From Oegoconia quadripuncta (taxonomy: Eukaryota > Arthropoda > Insecta > Lepidoptera > Autostichidae), in assembly GCA_949316235.1 (NCBI GenBank), contig OX438751.1, forward strand, positions 5,108,413 to 5,172,412: a stretch of 64,000 nucleotides of DNA, read 5' to 3'. How positions within the stretch are numbered: position 1 is the stretch's first letter; the number at the start of each line of letters is the position of its first letter. Positions 1 to 12,004 of this stretch are shown one piece after another. A program made the position numbers and the translations under genes. The notes below the pieces were generated by a model. It had not been told where the DNA came from. It saw nothing but the letters and a program-made list of their open reading frames with translations, and did no database searches.

Positions 1-570
1 TTGGTCATAGATTCATATCACATTGATATATTTTAAGTAAGAATTCAATAAAAATTTAAATTTTGTTCGTCATTATATATACTTTGATTCTGTTTACATA
101 TTTTCTTTTAAAAAAGCGCTGGCTTAATACATGTGGATGATGGGGTGTAGGGTGGCTATTCTCGTAGGTTAATACAATATATGGTTTTATTTCCATTCCA
201 CCTCACTTCTCCCACCACTAACTTCTATTAAGTTGTAAGACTTATGAAATTGGTGAATTATACCTCCGATAAACTCCGTGATAATTCAGGGGGCGAACTG
301 TGACGGAACAACGTCTCACAACTATAGTAATGTGCCATAATGTAGAGTCTATTTAATCAAAGATACTTCAATTTTGAAACTGGTAATGCCGTCTAGTGGT
401 GAATGGCGATATAACAAATCAATAATAAATCTATGAAAAAGAATTGAAATATTAGTGCAGTGGGGGGTTTCAATTTACACTATAGATATTAATAGTTTAG
501 GGTTGTAGATTTGTTTTACGTTCTTGTTAGATAAAAGTATTACGAATAATTAAATAATTCCTTGTCTACT
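1..570. other. Unannotated AT-rich sequence
   Basis: No coding frame, RNA gene or recognised repeat is visible here. The sequence is AT-rich and runs into the tandem array that starts at about 571. Confidence 0.5.
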
Positions 571-712
571 GCCATCTCTTATCGAATAGACGTCAAGGTG
601 TTATCAGCGCCATCTCTTACACGTTGGTGCTATTATCTTATTTGAGAATCAACGCCATCTCTTATTTGTTGGTGTTATTATCTTATATGAGAAACATCGC
701 CATCTCTTAATC
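571..712. repeat. 45-bp tandem repeat, about three copies
   Basis: The phrase CGCCATCTCTTA recurs at 608, 653 and 698, spaced exactly 45 bp apart, and a diverged earlier copy begins at 571. Each full unit continues with a GTTGGTG(C/T)TATTATCTTAT core followed by GAGAA. The last copy is cut short. This is a small minisatellite with no coding potential. Confidence 0.85.
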
Positions 713-2085
713 TGTAATGGAACTACGGTAAATTGAAACTGATTAAAGGTTTCACCATAGCAATTATATTTTCATGAATAATTACAGGAAATTATCTACA
801 ATACATAAGAAAATACAAATTAACATAAATATGGACTGACCACTCATTTATTCAAATATAAATTGAAGTAGGTATTTCTCCTTTCATACTGCATTCACAT
901 TTTGTATGATTTATAAATAAATTCCTTGAATTTCCTGTTGAATTCCAGTATTCTATGTATTAATGTTTCCTTAGGGCTTCTGGATGGTTGTGGAAGCGGT
1001 CACGTTCAATTCTTTTAGCCATAATCACTGTAACAAAGGTAAATAAAAATATTGAATTAGGTAATTTAGACATTTAGATTTTAGGTAATATTCGCTATCT
1101 ATTCAGGAATTACAGGGCCTACCTCTGTAGTAGTTCTGCGTTAGCTATGTAAGATGCAGTTACACATAATTCGATATCAATTTCCAAGTAAGATTGATAT
1201 AAATCAAAAATCACAAATGTCAAGGTTGGTGGCTCGGAGAACCAAATATTATGAATTACAAAGGTTGAATTTTCTTATATGAGATTTGATATGAACAAAT
1301 GTACTAAAGAATTCTATGCCTAGGGATTGAGTAGGGCCTATTTAAAGTATGAATCTGTTATAAACTTTGATAAGCAGAGTAGGGAATGACAGGGAAATTA
1401 TCACTTTATTGAAAATTTCATTTTAAGAATTTCTCATCTATATTTAGGTTAGCTTTCAAATTATAGTAATAAGTAGTACCTGGTGAATGTTTCCAATGCT
1501 CCTTGGTGTAAGAATTGAATTCAGAGTTGCTGTTTAGGATTTGTAGCAAGTACTAGGGTTTCCATTTTGGGAGAACATTTTAGGTCCATATCTTTTGAAA
1601 ATAGGTCTGAAACAGATAAAGTTGTACATTGTTAGGTAAAGCTTGCAATCCTTCATACGTAATGTGTCGTAAATAGCAGATTGTATGCAGAAATACCGAA
1701 GAAAGCTGAGGTTATAGGTTAGACTTAAACTTTGATTTTATAACAAATTCCTTTGCCTAAATTAACCCAAGGTAGTTAATTCTGCATGGTAATAAGTAGA
1801 TTTAAAGATGAAATCTAAGAATTTAACCTGAGTTATCGTAATAAAGAAAATATGACAAACCTTAAATTGCATAACGATTTTCATCCCAAAACATCGGTGG
1901 GAAAAGTTGCACTTAATATCTGAAGTGAAGACAGTTTCCTGACGAATCCAGTAAGCTATTATGTATAGCGAAAACGTGATGGAATGCGGCGTTTTCAGTA
2001 AATTTACAAATGTAAACAAGCAAATGTAAACAAACATTAGAAAGGTTCAATCTAAAAATTAGATAGTTCACTCGAAATGGGAAGC
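713..2085. other. Unannotated AT-rich sequence
   Basis: This stretch is mostly unique-looking AT-rich DNA. Short open frames exist on the minus strand near 1762-2095 but they resemble no family, have no conserved motif and are no longer than chance in AT-rich DNA. Confidence 0.5.
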
Positions 2086-2089
2086 ACAG

Positions 2090-3060
2090 TCCCACTTATC
2101 GGGCGCCACAGATTAAGGGAAAATTCGGGGTTAGCCAATGGGAGCGCAGAGATTACGGCTCCACCAATGAGAAACGTGAATTTGGTATTTTAAAGATGGC
2201 TGAAGGGTACCCCTTCCCTGCGTCTTTCAACTAATGATGAGGGTAAAGTTAGAACACATAAAAAAAACGTCGATAGAGTTTGTCTATGGAATTCTCTTAA
2301 AATAGATTTTGCCTAAGATACCTGCTTAATAAAAGATCTGATGTTATCAGCTGGTGGAGCGCAGCTTTGGGCTCCAAATAAGAAATAGGACAATATTAAT
2401 AGGCCACGGACTGCAAATCGTTCTTATGGAAATTCGAATGAAAGTTATCGAGAAATTTACGCTTCACTAGCAGAAAATCAGATGAAGGTCACCGAAAAGG
2501 CGGTGTATGCAGATCGGCTAACATCGAGAGTAGGAAAATATTAAAAAATCGGAGAATTTGGCGTGAGTATAAAACCCACCGCGCGTCATTTTTTCGGGAA
2601 TTCTCGTAGAAACCACAGAGGTAGACAGGTCGTAATGCAGTCCTGCCCGTCGCGCCGTAAGTATATCTGATCAGCCATGCTGCCTCCAGCCTGAACAGAT
2701 TCCGCCGCGTTTACCAGCTTTTCGAGCCTCCCGTGGTGTTAGCTGATGACGCGATTACGTTTAGATCAGGGTTTATTCCAGTTTTGTAGCTTTTCGGGCG
2801 AATTTAGCGTTTGTTGGAACTTTTTTATAAGAACCAACGCCGTATACCAGTATAAAAGTAGGCGAAATCGTCGTAGGAAGCAGATTCCTAGGGCCTAGCT
2901 TAGGACATGCGTTCAGTGATTTTTTTTATACACGTGCTTTCGTGTGTGAAAAAGTGTTCCCTGAAGGGAAATTATGGCCTTTAATGTGATGTGTTTGTGC
3001 TTATTTTTCAGCTACAACGAGGGAAATTGCGTCTGAGACGATCAGTCCCTAGACGTCAGG
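2090..3060 (+). promoter_or_regulatory. Candidate promoter with a spliced non-coding leader
   Basis: The block is less AT-rich than its surroundings. It holds two CCAAT boxes (2135-2139 and 2164-2168), a TATAAAA motif at 2568-2574, a strong donor-like GTAAGTAT at 2657 and an acceptor-like TTATTTTTCAG ending at 3011. A transcript starting near 2600 could therefore remove a 355-bp intron. A second TATAAAAG lies at 2851-2858 inside that putative intron. No convincing open frame follows the acceptor, so this would be a 5' untranslated leader, a long non-coding RNA start, or the promoter of an old LTR element. The motifs are seen; the function is inferred. Confidence 0.3.
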
Positions 3061-6000
3061 TTTGAGAGTGATTTTGTATGTAAAAGGGCCATAGGATTGT
3101 GTTAGGGATATTTTGTAGGGAACCCAATTTTATTTCACGAAACGACCCCTAATTTTATGCTGTGCGAATTTATTTATGTCTGTGTTATTTATGATTTAGA
3201 AAATGTATTTTACATGTGCTCACACGCTTACGGAACCCGGTTCCATATTTGTTTATATATTGGCTAATTTATTTATAATATTACTATTATACCCATCTAA
3301 GCAATTTATTTAATATCCATTTTTATTTTATAGCCCACACAATTTAATACATTTATTTATACCAGTTCTAAAGATATCTTATAATTTAGAAGACCCTATT
3401 TTGACTCGCCTATTGACCCCTAATTCTTATGTTTTCCTTTTGTCTTTCTCTTTCTCTGTTCTGTTAGGAGATGTATTTAAACTAACTCCATTTTTATCTA
3501 GGTATATCATAATTTATGTTTTTAAGTATTTACCCTCATATATTTATGCTTTACGTATCTATGTAATTTATGTATCTACTGATATATTTATCTATAATCG
3601 GCGAATACCGCCGAACCTAACCTAAAATCTATTCCAAATATTTCCAAAACCATTATTGAGTAGTTTTCGCGTTCTGCATGAGGCAACGTAAATGAAAATT
3701 CAGTTTTATGAATACATTAATGAATAATGCCGAATGCAGACGTGAAGGCGAGGTATTCTCTATCTGGCGAAGTTCTCAGACCTGCATGAGGAAAGAAAGA
3801 ACTAACCAAGTGCAGAGCTGTGGAATGGGGTACAGAAGTTGTTTTATTCTAAGTAGCAGGTGATGCAATATCGAGTACTTAAACATTGCTCAATGTTTCA
3901 TCATTTGTGAGGTAAATTGGTTAAAGGTTTCCTTGTTACAATAATCCAGCAAAGTACCCTGGTCTAGAGTGGTAAATATCGACGGTGTTTTATTCGTAGT
4001 TTTCCCTTCTGGGAGTTTCTGTATGGAAAACCGGTTGGTATGGCGTTCCCTGTTATGGCTTTATGTCCAGCTATACCAGGCTGGCTATATTGTTATACCT
4101 TGGAATTGTATTAATGCTGGGATTGAATCGGGCAAACATAGGGGAACTATATTAAGTAGTTTCCTTGGTTCTCCTTATTACGTCTCATGTCATTTTTTAA
4201 CCAATACTTACATATGCATAATTGTCTATCTTCACCGTCTACGACCTTTTGTCCAATACCGGGGCCGGATGCAATGGTATCCACCGTTAGTGGAACGAAG
4301 TGAGGCGTTTGGATGGATTGTCTTGCTTATCTAAGTATATAGCTGGGCTGACTCTTACCTCCGCTTGCGGACTAGATGAAGCACTTCCATGCAGTTATTC
4401 TCTAGCTAATGCAGCGTATTGTGCTGGGGGGGTATCCAATACTCTGCATTGGTCAACTGTCCTCTTGTAGATGTGTGTTCTCATTAATATGAGCCACGCT
4501 CGACCAGCTCACTCTTATGCTGGATTCAATATTATAACATCATCGAAAGGTATCGGGGAGTTTAGCTCCATCAGGTATTAAATAAAGAGTTGTTTTATTT
4601 TATCCCACAGCAGATAGAACCTTCCCAGTTCTATGATTACCCTAAAACCCCACTGGTTAGCCTAATTGCAAATACTAATTTTATTACTAGGTATCAATTT
4701 CAATATAACTTCTATTTCATACAAACTTATTCTAATTTGAATTTTATTATTTATAATAAATATTCAAACTGATTGATGGCTTGTTGACTTCATGGCTGGA
4801 GAGTATATACATCTACTGCTTCTACCAATCTACTACTACTACTTATCAGCTTGCTCATAACGCGCTTGCTGATCCTATTTATTTATTTAATCATATTAGC
4901 CTTCCGTTACGGGGCAAAGGTTGATCATGTAAGCAACTGTTGATACCTATGGGTTACGACCCTAGGAGGAGGTTCATTGAGATACTGGCTCTAGGTCTGC
5001 TATTTATGATTCCTACTGTTAATACATCTTCTGCTTGGCGGCGGACTATGTATCGTCACTAAAATCCTTGAGGAATGGTTAACTGACCGTCCTGGATTGT
5101 ACCACCTTCTTCTTCTTGATTGGGTTCTGATGATGTACCTTCTCTGGCTTAAGTCGCTCACATTTTATGTGCTAGCGCTTTCATTGAACTGTACTCATAG
5201 ACCTTCAGGGCTGATAACTGTACCTTCCTTGACCGTCGACTTACTAATTCTGAAAGGTAAATCTTCAAATTGTCGCTTGCATTTATGCTTTCGACCCTAC
5301 TTTTGTAATGATTCAGTTGTGTCCAGGCACTCTGAATGGTTACCCACTACAACTGTGTCCATGTTGGCCAGTTATGAAGTCTAACAACACCTATCAATTA
5401 GATTGGATAAAGCATCCTTCTAATTAAATTAACTTCAACTTATTTGGATCTGGGCTAGTCTCTTTTCCACCAAACCATATTCATGTCTCAGATGTGTTTA
5501 CATGTCTGTTACATCTCAGCCGTAAGGCTATCATACTGTCATCTTATCAGGGGGAGGTTATTTGTGGTTGACCTTCACTCGCCTTGGGCGCATGGCTGGA
5601 GCTCACTTGGCACCCTAACCCTAACCCTGGCGGTTGACTCCTGGTACAATTAATAGCTCTAACTATACCTACTTAATTCTGCTGTTTTCTGTACCTAGGA
5701 GGCTGCCTGCTTTATGTTATTCCTAAATACCTATTTTTCTTATTATATACTACTTATTAATACCACTTATTTATTTATATATGCTATTTATCTATCCTAT
5801 ATATCTATTTACCTACGTTTTATACCTATCTATTATATGTATGTATACTATATGCCCTACTGAAAGATATTTTGTATCCTAGTTCAATTGAAATTACTTG
5901 CATGAATATTTACTTGACTTCTTATATATCAATGTACGCTCCCATTAGGCATTCAGACTGTATTACACATACCTCATACAAAGAACTAGCTGGTTACTAC

Positions 6001-6159
6001 ATACACAACACAACGTAGAGTCCTGCCTATCACTAGACGATCACACCATTTGGCCAATTCTTCATATATTTAATTGTGAGAGGGTTCGAGTCCCTTTCTA
6101 TCTTTATTTACACCTTGGTTTTCAAGGTGTTAGACGTGTCTATGTCGGGCCGTCGTGTT
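3061..6159. other. Unclassified sequence, possibly part of a decayed LTR element
   Basis: About 3 kb without recognised domains. The longest plus-strand frame, 3969-4334 (121 codons), matches nothing I know. A short run of CCCTAA repeats occurs near 5613-5630. Composition is less AT-rich than the flanks from about 3900 to 5650. The block ends at an LTR-like terminus near 6182, so it may be the non-coding remnant of a retroelement on the minus strand, but no matching second terminus was found. Confidence 0.3.
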
Positions 6160-6182
6160 CTTCTTTAGGGGGGGGCGTTACA
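6160..6182 (-). mobile_element. LTR-like terminus
   Basis: Read on the minus strand, the sequence starts TGTAACG followed by a run of C and then TAAAGAAGAA. TGTAACGCCCC is a typical beginning of an insect Ty3-type long terminal repeat. No partner terminus, primer site or polyprotein is visible, so this is only a hint. Confidence 0.25.
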
Positions 6183-6463
6183 AGTCGAAGAGATGGTAGT
6201 GTTGGTAGGGGAAGACCACGGCGAACGTGCCATGATCAAATCGGGGACGTCGTAAAAGAAGGCCAAGTCAAGAGTACCCTAAACCGACGAGCATGTATGA
6301 ACAACTTTATGAGAGTGAATGAAGCATATGAGGTGTATCAGGATCGTAGCAAGTGGAAGTCTGTGGTCTCTGTCTACACTCACTTTCGTAGGCGTCACAT
6401 TATGTATGTATGTCATCTGATATCTGTTTGGCTGTTGGTAAGCCATTTTAAAATATCCCCCTA
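6183..6463 (+). pseudogene. LINE-S: C-terminal remnant of a non-LTR retrotransposon protein
   Basis: One frame from 6183 reads a segment beginning VGRGRPRRTCHDQIGDVVK and later LNRRACMNNFMRVNEA and DRSKWKSVVS. The pattern of a basic GRGRP box, an acidic/aliphatic D-Q-I segment and a terminal DR.KW box is the tail of reverse transcriptase ORFs of RTE-like LINEs found in many insects. Only about 65 of the roughly 1000 residues expected for such a protein remain, with the catalytic regions missing, so this is a 5'-truncated dead copy. Similarity fades after about 6375; the frame runs on to a stop at about 6463. Family placement is from recognition of the motif order. Confidence 0.6.
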
Positions 6464-6659
6464 GCTGCCACCAAATATTCAATCTAGCTGTTTGGAAGAA
6501 GATAGTCATGGAATCTCATGGAAAGCAATGCAGGATGCGAGGCTACATTTGATAGGCAGTTTATGTGTGAATGCTACAATTAATTTATGTTACCTAAAAA
6601 TAATTTTCAAATTTTGTGTACACTATTTGCTGTCCAATCTAATTAAACACTACATAGTC

Positions 6660-6775
6660 TCTCTCTCTAAGGTTTGAAGGTAGAAAACTCTATCGGAGTT
6701 AAGATCGCCTTTGTACATTTTATATACAATGCATATTTCTGTAATAGTTTTGTATACAATAAAGATAGTAAGATA
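6660..6775 (+). mobile_element. Non-LTR retrotransposon 3' tail
   Basis: This piece runs from a GAAGGTAGAAAACTC phrase through TAAGATCGCCTTTGTACA to an AATAAAG signal near 6760. That organisation matches the 3' untranslated ends of lepidopteran LINEs. No coding part is attached. Confidence 0.45.
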
Positions 6776-7293
6776 TTAAGCTAGCTTGGGTTATTTGGAG
6801 GTTTGGAAACCTTCGCTGTTTCTAATTTGTCAGTAGTACCCCTAAGCGTGGTGCTGTAAAAGTATCAAAATATCAGAAACCGAACAAAAGTAATAATCTC
6901 CGTAAGAACCCGCGTCAATGTCCTTATAGACACATCTATAGTCATCTCACAGCTGGTTAGAAAAATATAAGTGGAAACTTGAATTTTTCACAAGAAATTT
7001 CCTAGAAGCTTCCGCAGATTCTACTTCCACTGAGATTCAGCTGAAAACAATTCGCTGTACACACACCAGACAAAGCCTGAATTAGTTTGTTCAAGAGCAC
7101 TGGGGAAAATTGAAAAATACTGCTCTCTAATCCGGAAGTCGGGACTCTGATTGAATTGGAATCACACGAACCGAACTACTAGGTTATGAGGCTTTTAACA
7201 ATTTGATTTATTTCCTAAAAGAACACACTGAATTGTGAAATAGAAGAGACTTATATATGACTCATATACAAACATATTGATATACAATATGAT

Positions 7294-7450
7294 GACCGAT
7301 TTATGTAGTGGGTAGTGTCTTTGAAAGCAACGGTTGCTGGTTCGATTCTCATTAGGGGTAAATGCTTGAATAATGAATATGAACATTTATTTAGAAATAA
7401 TTATGTATAGTCCTATCTATAGTACAAATTTTATTTAGTTATATGTCTAA
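7294..7450 (+). mobile_element. SINE-B, diverged copy
   Basis: A degraded tRNA-like head (TGTAGTGGGTAGTG, then GGTTCGATTCTC as the B box) is followed by the family-B body ATGAATATGAACATTTA and the CTATCTATAGTA segment. It aligns with the better copy at 19559-19800 but has many substitutions. Confidence 0.6.
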
Positions 7451-7498
7451 TTTGCCTTTAAAATGTGTTAAGCGACACATTTTAGTAGGCATAAAATT

Positions 7499-7585
7499 CA
7501 TACATACATGACGTCACGACTCTTATCCCAAACCCACCTCGTTATTCCGAGATATCCAACAGGGTTGGAGCGTTCCAAACATTAA
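7499..7585 (+). repeat. Repeat E fragment
   Basis: Contains ATGACGTCACGACTCTTATCC followed by GAGATATCCAA and GCGTTCCAA, the start of the interspersed repeat seen more fully at 27060-27290, 29685-29895, 37425-37600 and 45985-46190. Confidence 0.5.
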
Positions 7586-7639
7586 AAGTATAATGCTTCA
7601 AAGAACATATATAATAAACAAAAGGTCTATTCAATCAAC

Positions 7640-7856
7640 TTTTCTTTTTTTTTTTGCTTAGACATACACACAGCGCCATCTAGTTCCACAGTAAGCAATT
7701 ATAGGCTTGTGTTGTGGATACCAGATGGTTGATTTAATACATAAATACATTTTTTTTTGCAAAGCAATACTTATTATAAATGAAAACATCCATAACTCGG
7801 GAACACATGTCCGTATTCCTCACACAACCCGCAACCATTTGGTATAGTGGTATATA
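7640..7856 (-). mobile_element. SINE-C, head damaged
   Basis: Minus-strand copy. From the poly-T (the 3' tail) it reads through CAGCGCCATCTAG, ATACCAGATGGTTGAT and ACATCCATAACTCGGG. The internal-promoter B-box segment present in full copies (63196-63460) is deleted, joining CACACA directly to ACCCGCAACCATTTGG. Confidence 0.75.
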
Positions 7857-8644
7857 TTTCATATAATACATAAAAACTCACTCACTCACTCACGTATCAT
7901 AAAATCTGTCAGTGTAAAAACAAGACTTTTCACTTTCACATAGTTTCAGATGTTAATAATATATAGTTCAATTCAGGAATATAGTTCAACCTAATAAAGG
8001 TGTATTTTCATTAAAAAAAATCAAAACATATGGAACCAACATCATTCAATAATGTTTGGCGGGGAAGTTATAAATAAAGTTTTATACACTTTTGCCAAAA
8101 TTGAGGCAGTTATGGATACAACTGGAAAAATACGGGTAACTTTAGATTTATTTTTCATCAGTTCTGAAAATAAAATTTTAAAAAAACTCTATCATTCCTT
8201 TCAATAAATGTCAAAGTTAAAGTGACAACTGGAATCTCAGATTCACTGTGTTTTACGGAAAACAAGCTTTAACACTACTAGGCTTATGTTTTATATTTTC
8301 CATATGTGTGAACTTTATTTGAGCCAATGAATTGAAAACACCGTTTAAGGAGTTATGAATGGAAATAAGCTGCTATATTTCCAGACGCCTGGGCGTGGAA
8401 AATTTATGAGAGTTTTGATCCTCACCGCGATCGCAAGTTTCTTGGTTGAGTGACGCTGATTCACCTCGAGACTTACCTGTAACGAAGAGAAAAGACATCA
8501 TAAAACATTTCAACAAAGTGATTTGAAATTGTCCCACACAAGTAAGCACGCATGCATCTTCGTACGCGCGCTGTTTTCTGTTTCAAAAGAAAATACATTT
8601 TTGGTCAAATTGAAGTATTCAACAACCAAAAAACCTGACAGCAT

Positions 8645-8743
8645 ATGGGGTTCCGGGTGAGCACGCTTCCACCTTCGGCATCATGTTCACTTAACATCAG
8701 GTGTGATTGAGGTCAAGTGCAAACTCGTTGTGCATTAAAAAAG
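8645..8743 (+). mobile_element. SINE-A, 3' end only
   Basis: Holds the family-A 3' body: TTCCGGGTGAGCACGCTTCC, CACTTAACATCAGGTGTGAT and CTCGTTGTGCAT followed by A residues. The tRNA-like head is missing, as expected of a 5'-truncated retroposon. Confidence 0.75.
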
Positions 8744-8927
8744 AGACGGTAGGTATGTTAGTTTTTCAGATTCTTCATCATCAGCATCTGTTGGTTAATA
8801 ACTGGTATAACAAGACTATTGTCATCATTAAAATTACCCACAGGACGTCGACAGCCAAGAGTTAAGTCTCCCTCATAAATCTATGAAGAAGGCTGTATTC
8901 GGCAGTGGACGTCTGGTGGTTAATAAA

Positions 8928-9125
8928 AATCTCCTCAGCTACCGGTTGGAAGTGGTCTTCATCCAGCGACAGCCCGCGACCTTTATTAGATCATCCACTC
9001 CACCTTGTGGATAGCGTCCCACACTGCGCTTGTCGGAGCGTGATCTTAACTTTTGAGCTTTTACACCCCAACTATCCTGCCCATTCTCACTCCAACGTAC
9101 TAATCCATTGGATTATGTCACTGAC
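8928..9125 (-). mobile_element. LINE-Q 3' remnant
   Basis: Minus-strand piece of the same LINE seen at 13761-14110 and 56260-56520. CATCCAGCGACAGCCCGCGA, CACTCCACCTTGTGGA and TAATCCATTGGATTATGTCA correspond to the complement of the C-terminal coding and upstream region. It abuts the poly-T of the next SINE. A separate short plus-strand scrap of the LINE end (GGCAGTGGACGTC) lies near 8900. Confidence 0.5.
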
Positions 9126-9422
9126 TTTTTTTTTATGCACGACGGGTTCGTGATTGGCGTCAATCACACCTGATGTTAAGTGAAGATGAGGTCGAAGGTG
9201 GAAGCTTACTGGCCCGGAAACCCCAACACTTTGGGGGACTGGCTATCTTATCTCCTGCTTGGCGGCAGATTTAGATAAGATGGTGGTAGCTAGCCAGACG
9301 GACTTTTCAAAATGCCCTACCACCAACCAAACCGAGTACTTAAACATGTACCCCGCTGGGGATCAACCCGCGACCTCCGAATCGTAAACCCAATGTTGTT
9401 TACATTGAGCTACAAAGGCGCC
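9126..9422 (-). mobile_element. SINE-A, nearly full length
   Basis: Minus-strand copy of about 297 bp. On its own strand it starts with a tRNA-like head (GTAGCTCAATGTAAACAAC, then a damaged B box around GGTCGCGGGTTGATC), continues through CTCGGTTTGGTTGGTGGTAG and ends GTGCATAAA plus poly-A. One segment of the body is deleted near 9250 relative to 31763-32085: the stretch carrying GACAACCGGAACACAACAA. Confidence 0.85.
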
Positions 9423-9434
9423 TAATTCGATTTT

Positions 9435-9740
9435 TTTTAGTTTTAAGTGATTAACTGGATATGCGTTTGACCACAATCTCACCTGATGGAAAGTGACGAT
9501 GTGGTCGAAGATGAAGCACGTTATCTTAGTAGATGCCGATTCACTCAACTCTTGAAGATCCTAAGGTTGTAGGATTCAGGAAAGACGGACGCCGGAAGAG
9601 AGTGCCATGCCTTGGCTGTTCGGATTATGAATGAAGAGTCGAACTGCTTAGTGCGAATGTTTGGTATATTAACTATCTATGGGTGGAATCCTTCCCCACG
9701 CTAGTCTGAAGATGGCAAGGCGACGGTGGAATAAGATAAT
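9435..9740 (-). mobile_element. LINE-J 3' remnant (jockey-like C-terminus)
   Basis: Complement of the LINE end seen at 58705-58997. On the minus strand it encodes the tail with R.A.AW.S.PASV replaced in part by frame damage, then the conserved SCCPTFLNPTTLGSSR region is visible only as noncoding complement, and it ends CACCTGATGG complement plus GTTTGACCACAATC. The fragment covers the last portion of the reverse transcriptase ORF and the 3' UTR. No intact frame remains. Confidence 0.55.
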
Positions 9741-9779
9741 CGAAATAGATATTCCAACGCAATACGCACCCAAAGAATA

Positions 9780-9815
9780 CTAATCCGCTGGGTTATGCCA
9801 GTAACTTTCGTTTTC
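9780..9815 (-). mobile_element. LINE-Q scrap
   Basis: The phrase CTAATCCGCTGGGTTATGCC followed by AGTAACTTTCG matches the LINE-Q segment at 9098-9125 and at 52432-52465. It is too short to say more. Confidence 0.35.
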
Positions 9816-10089
9816 CTTATTCGAAATTAGTTCAATGTCTTAAATTACACACAACAAATCGCATTTAACGAACTAAACGGAGAGCCGTCGATGCGCGTAC
9901 GCCGACCCTGTAATTAATCAAAATGGCGGATGGTTAGTTGCTCGTGAATGCCAAATATTCACGAGAGCGATAATATATCTATTAGCTTAGCTAATTTATG
10001 CGGTGCGGTCGAAATGAATATTTGCATAAAGGTGGTTACGTTGTAAGGAATACGTGTTGAGTTTAGCAGCAAATAGACTGAAAATTTAC
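9816..10089. other. Unannotated sequence
   Basis: No coding region or recognised repeat is visible. Confidence 0.4.
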
Positions 10090-10157
10090 TCCCTCATATA
10101 CTAGGAAAGGCCTATATCCCTGCAGTGGGATGTTTACGGGCTGAGATGATGAATAGT
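10090..10157 (+). mobile_element. SINE-D, 3' end only
   Basis: Contains CCCTCATATACTAGGAAAGG, CCCTGCAGTGGGATGTTTAC and GGGCTGAGATGATGA, the 3' end of the family-D SINE that is full length at 50876-51180. Confidence 0.65.
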
Positions 10158-12000
10158 TTAAATAATTTCCGATTATTTAGATCAAATCGTGCATGGACGT
10201 AAACGGCTGAGGGATTTTCAGACTTAAATTTATTTCTTCCCGACTTTTCTGCCAGAAGATAGGTAAAGTATTTTAATTTATTCGTCCTTTTCTTTTGTTG
10301 ATACACAAATAGTATTACCCTGTGTATAATGGACAAGACATGTGAACAATCAATCAAATGCGCTTGATTGTTTACTTCAAATTAGGGTTCAGTGGCAAGT
10401 AGCATACCTACCTCTTACGATTATTCTTACAATTTACAGAAAAACACTCATAACCCGAGTCCGTCCTTAGGAAGACAGTTCTTTGACAAACTTAGTTTTT
10501 CGGGTTAGGTTTAGATTATGTGAGGCAGAAATTGATATGTTACTTTATTAGTATGCAGAAATGAGTTAATGCAATATTATAAAAAGTTTATTGTGGACAA
10601 TTCATTACGATTACTCTTCGAATTGTGGCAAAACAATTGATAGCTTTTTACAATTAGATCAGATTTAGATTACATTCTTAATTCTCCTTCTTTTTAAATA
10701 CTTATTTTTAATAGGGCTTTAGTGATTATGCAAACCATAACCTATTTAGCAATCATGTCTTAAGTCTGTGAGAAATTAACTTACAGGTAACTTTACTTTT
10801 AATGGAACTTGGACTTTTTGCTCCTTTAAAAAAGCCTTGTTTCACCACAATGAAGTGACACTTTCACAAAACGTGTAAACCGTTGGAGGTTCACAGAGTG
10901 CTAAGACGGGTGTGTGAAGTGGGCCTTAACCCGGCCGAAACAAAAAGATGCAACAGCTTAAGGGCACACGAGGGGATGAGACTGCTTAGGAAGCCATTTT
11001 AGAAGGAAATGCAGAAGCAGGAAAAATAAATGTTTTACAACATGAACAATATTAAAGTGTCCACACGTGTAGAGAGGAGTTTCGTTCAAGTAAATTGTTG
11101 CACAGAGTATAAAGTGATTTTGCTTCGAGTGTTGTTTGGAGCTAGTGCAGTCCATAATCTAGTTTTCTTCCAACTACAAGCGAAGAGCATTAATGTCACT
11201 CATTCTAGTAACGTCTGAGACCTACCTAATCCTATGCGGCAAATGATCAATGTTTTTTTTTTTCAAATTTAGAATAAGCCATTTCGGCGAGCAAGGATTC
11301 TTTTGGTTGTTTGGCGGATATTCGCAAGTGGTGTTTAATTTTTTTATATATATTTCATGTAATGTCTCTTTGAGTTTAGATAAAGGCACAAAATAAAATT
11401 GTACAAAAGCATATAATTGCATACAAGTAAGGCAAGTAAATTGCCACGAGCTTCCCACAAGAAGTTGGCAAAATTTTCCGTAAGGCACTGTCAACTTACG
11501 GAAGATAAAAATAAGAAGAATTTAATAACTTGAGGTATTACTACACGTGACGCTGGCAGAAATGTCGCCTGAATAGGCTGACGATTACCATTAGTAGGAA
11601 AAAAGAAGAAAACATATACTTCTTAATTTGAAAGTCTATCGACCAATGCCTACAAATTATGTTATAAAACTTTTTGGGCTTGCTTTGTTGTTCTACCACT
11701 ACAAAAGAAAAAAAAAACAAAAGTCAGTACTGGATTTTCTTACAACCTTACAGCACTGAGAGTATATGGCGCCGCCGTTTGATCGCCATATTGAGAAGTT
11801 ATGAGGAAATTATATTGGTTGGAAGAACAGTTTATGGCACTATTACTCTTGCTTAATGGACAATGAGTATTACTAAAATCTATAGAAACTATAGGATCAC
11901 ACTGATGATATTGGTAATTTACAGGTGTCCTAATATGAACTATAATGATGACATCAAAAAAATCTGTTGTATCTAAGTAAGTACACAGAAGTGCACCTAA
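10158..12000. other. Unannotated AT-rich sequence
   Basis: About 1.8 kb with short frames on both strands but no codon pattern, domain or repeat that I recognise. Probably intergenic or intronic. Confidence 0.5.
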
Positions 12001-12004
12001 ATAC

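Noticed and set aside
3969..4334. 121-codon plus-strand frame
   Set aside because: No recognisable domain, no conserved-looking motif, no splice or promoter context.
5613..5630. CCCTAA repeats suggesting telomeric sequence
   Set aside because: Only two to three units, and insects normally use TTAGG, so chance is likelier.
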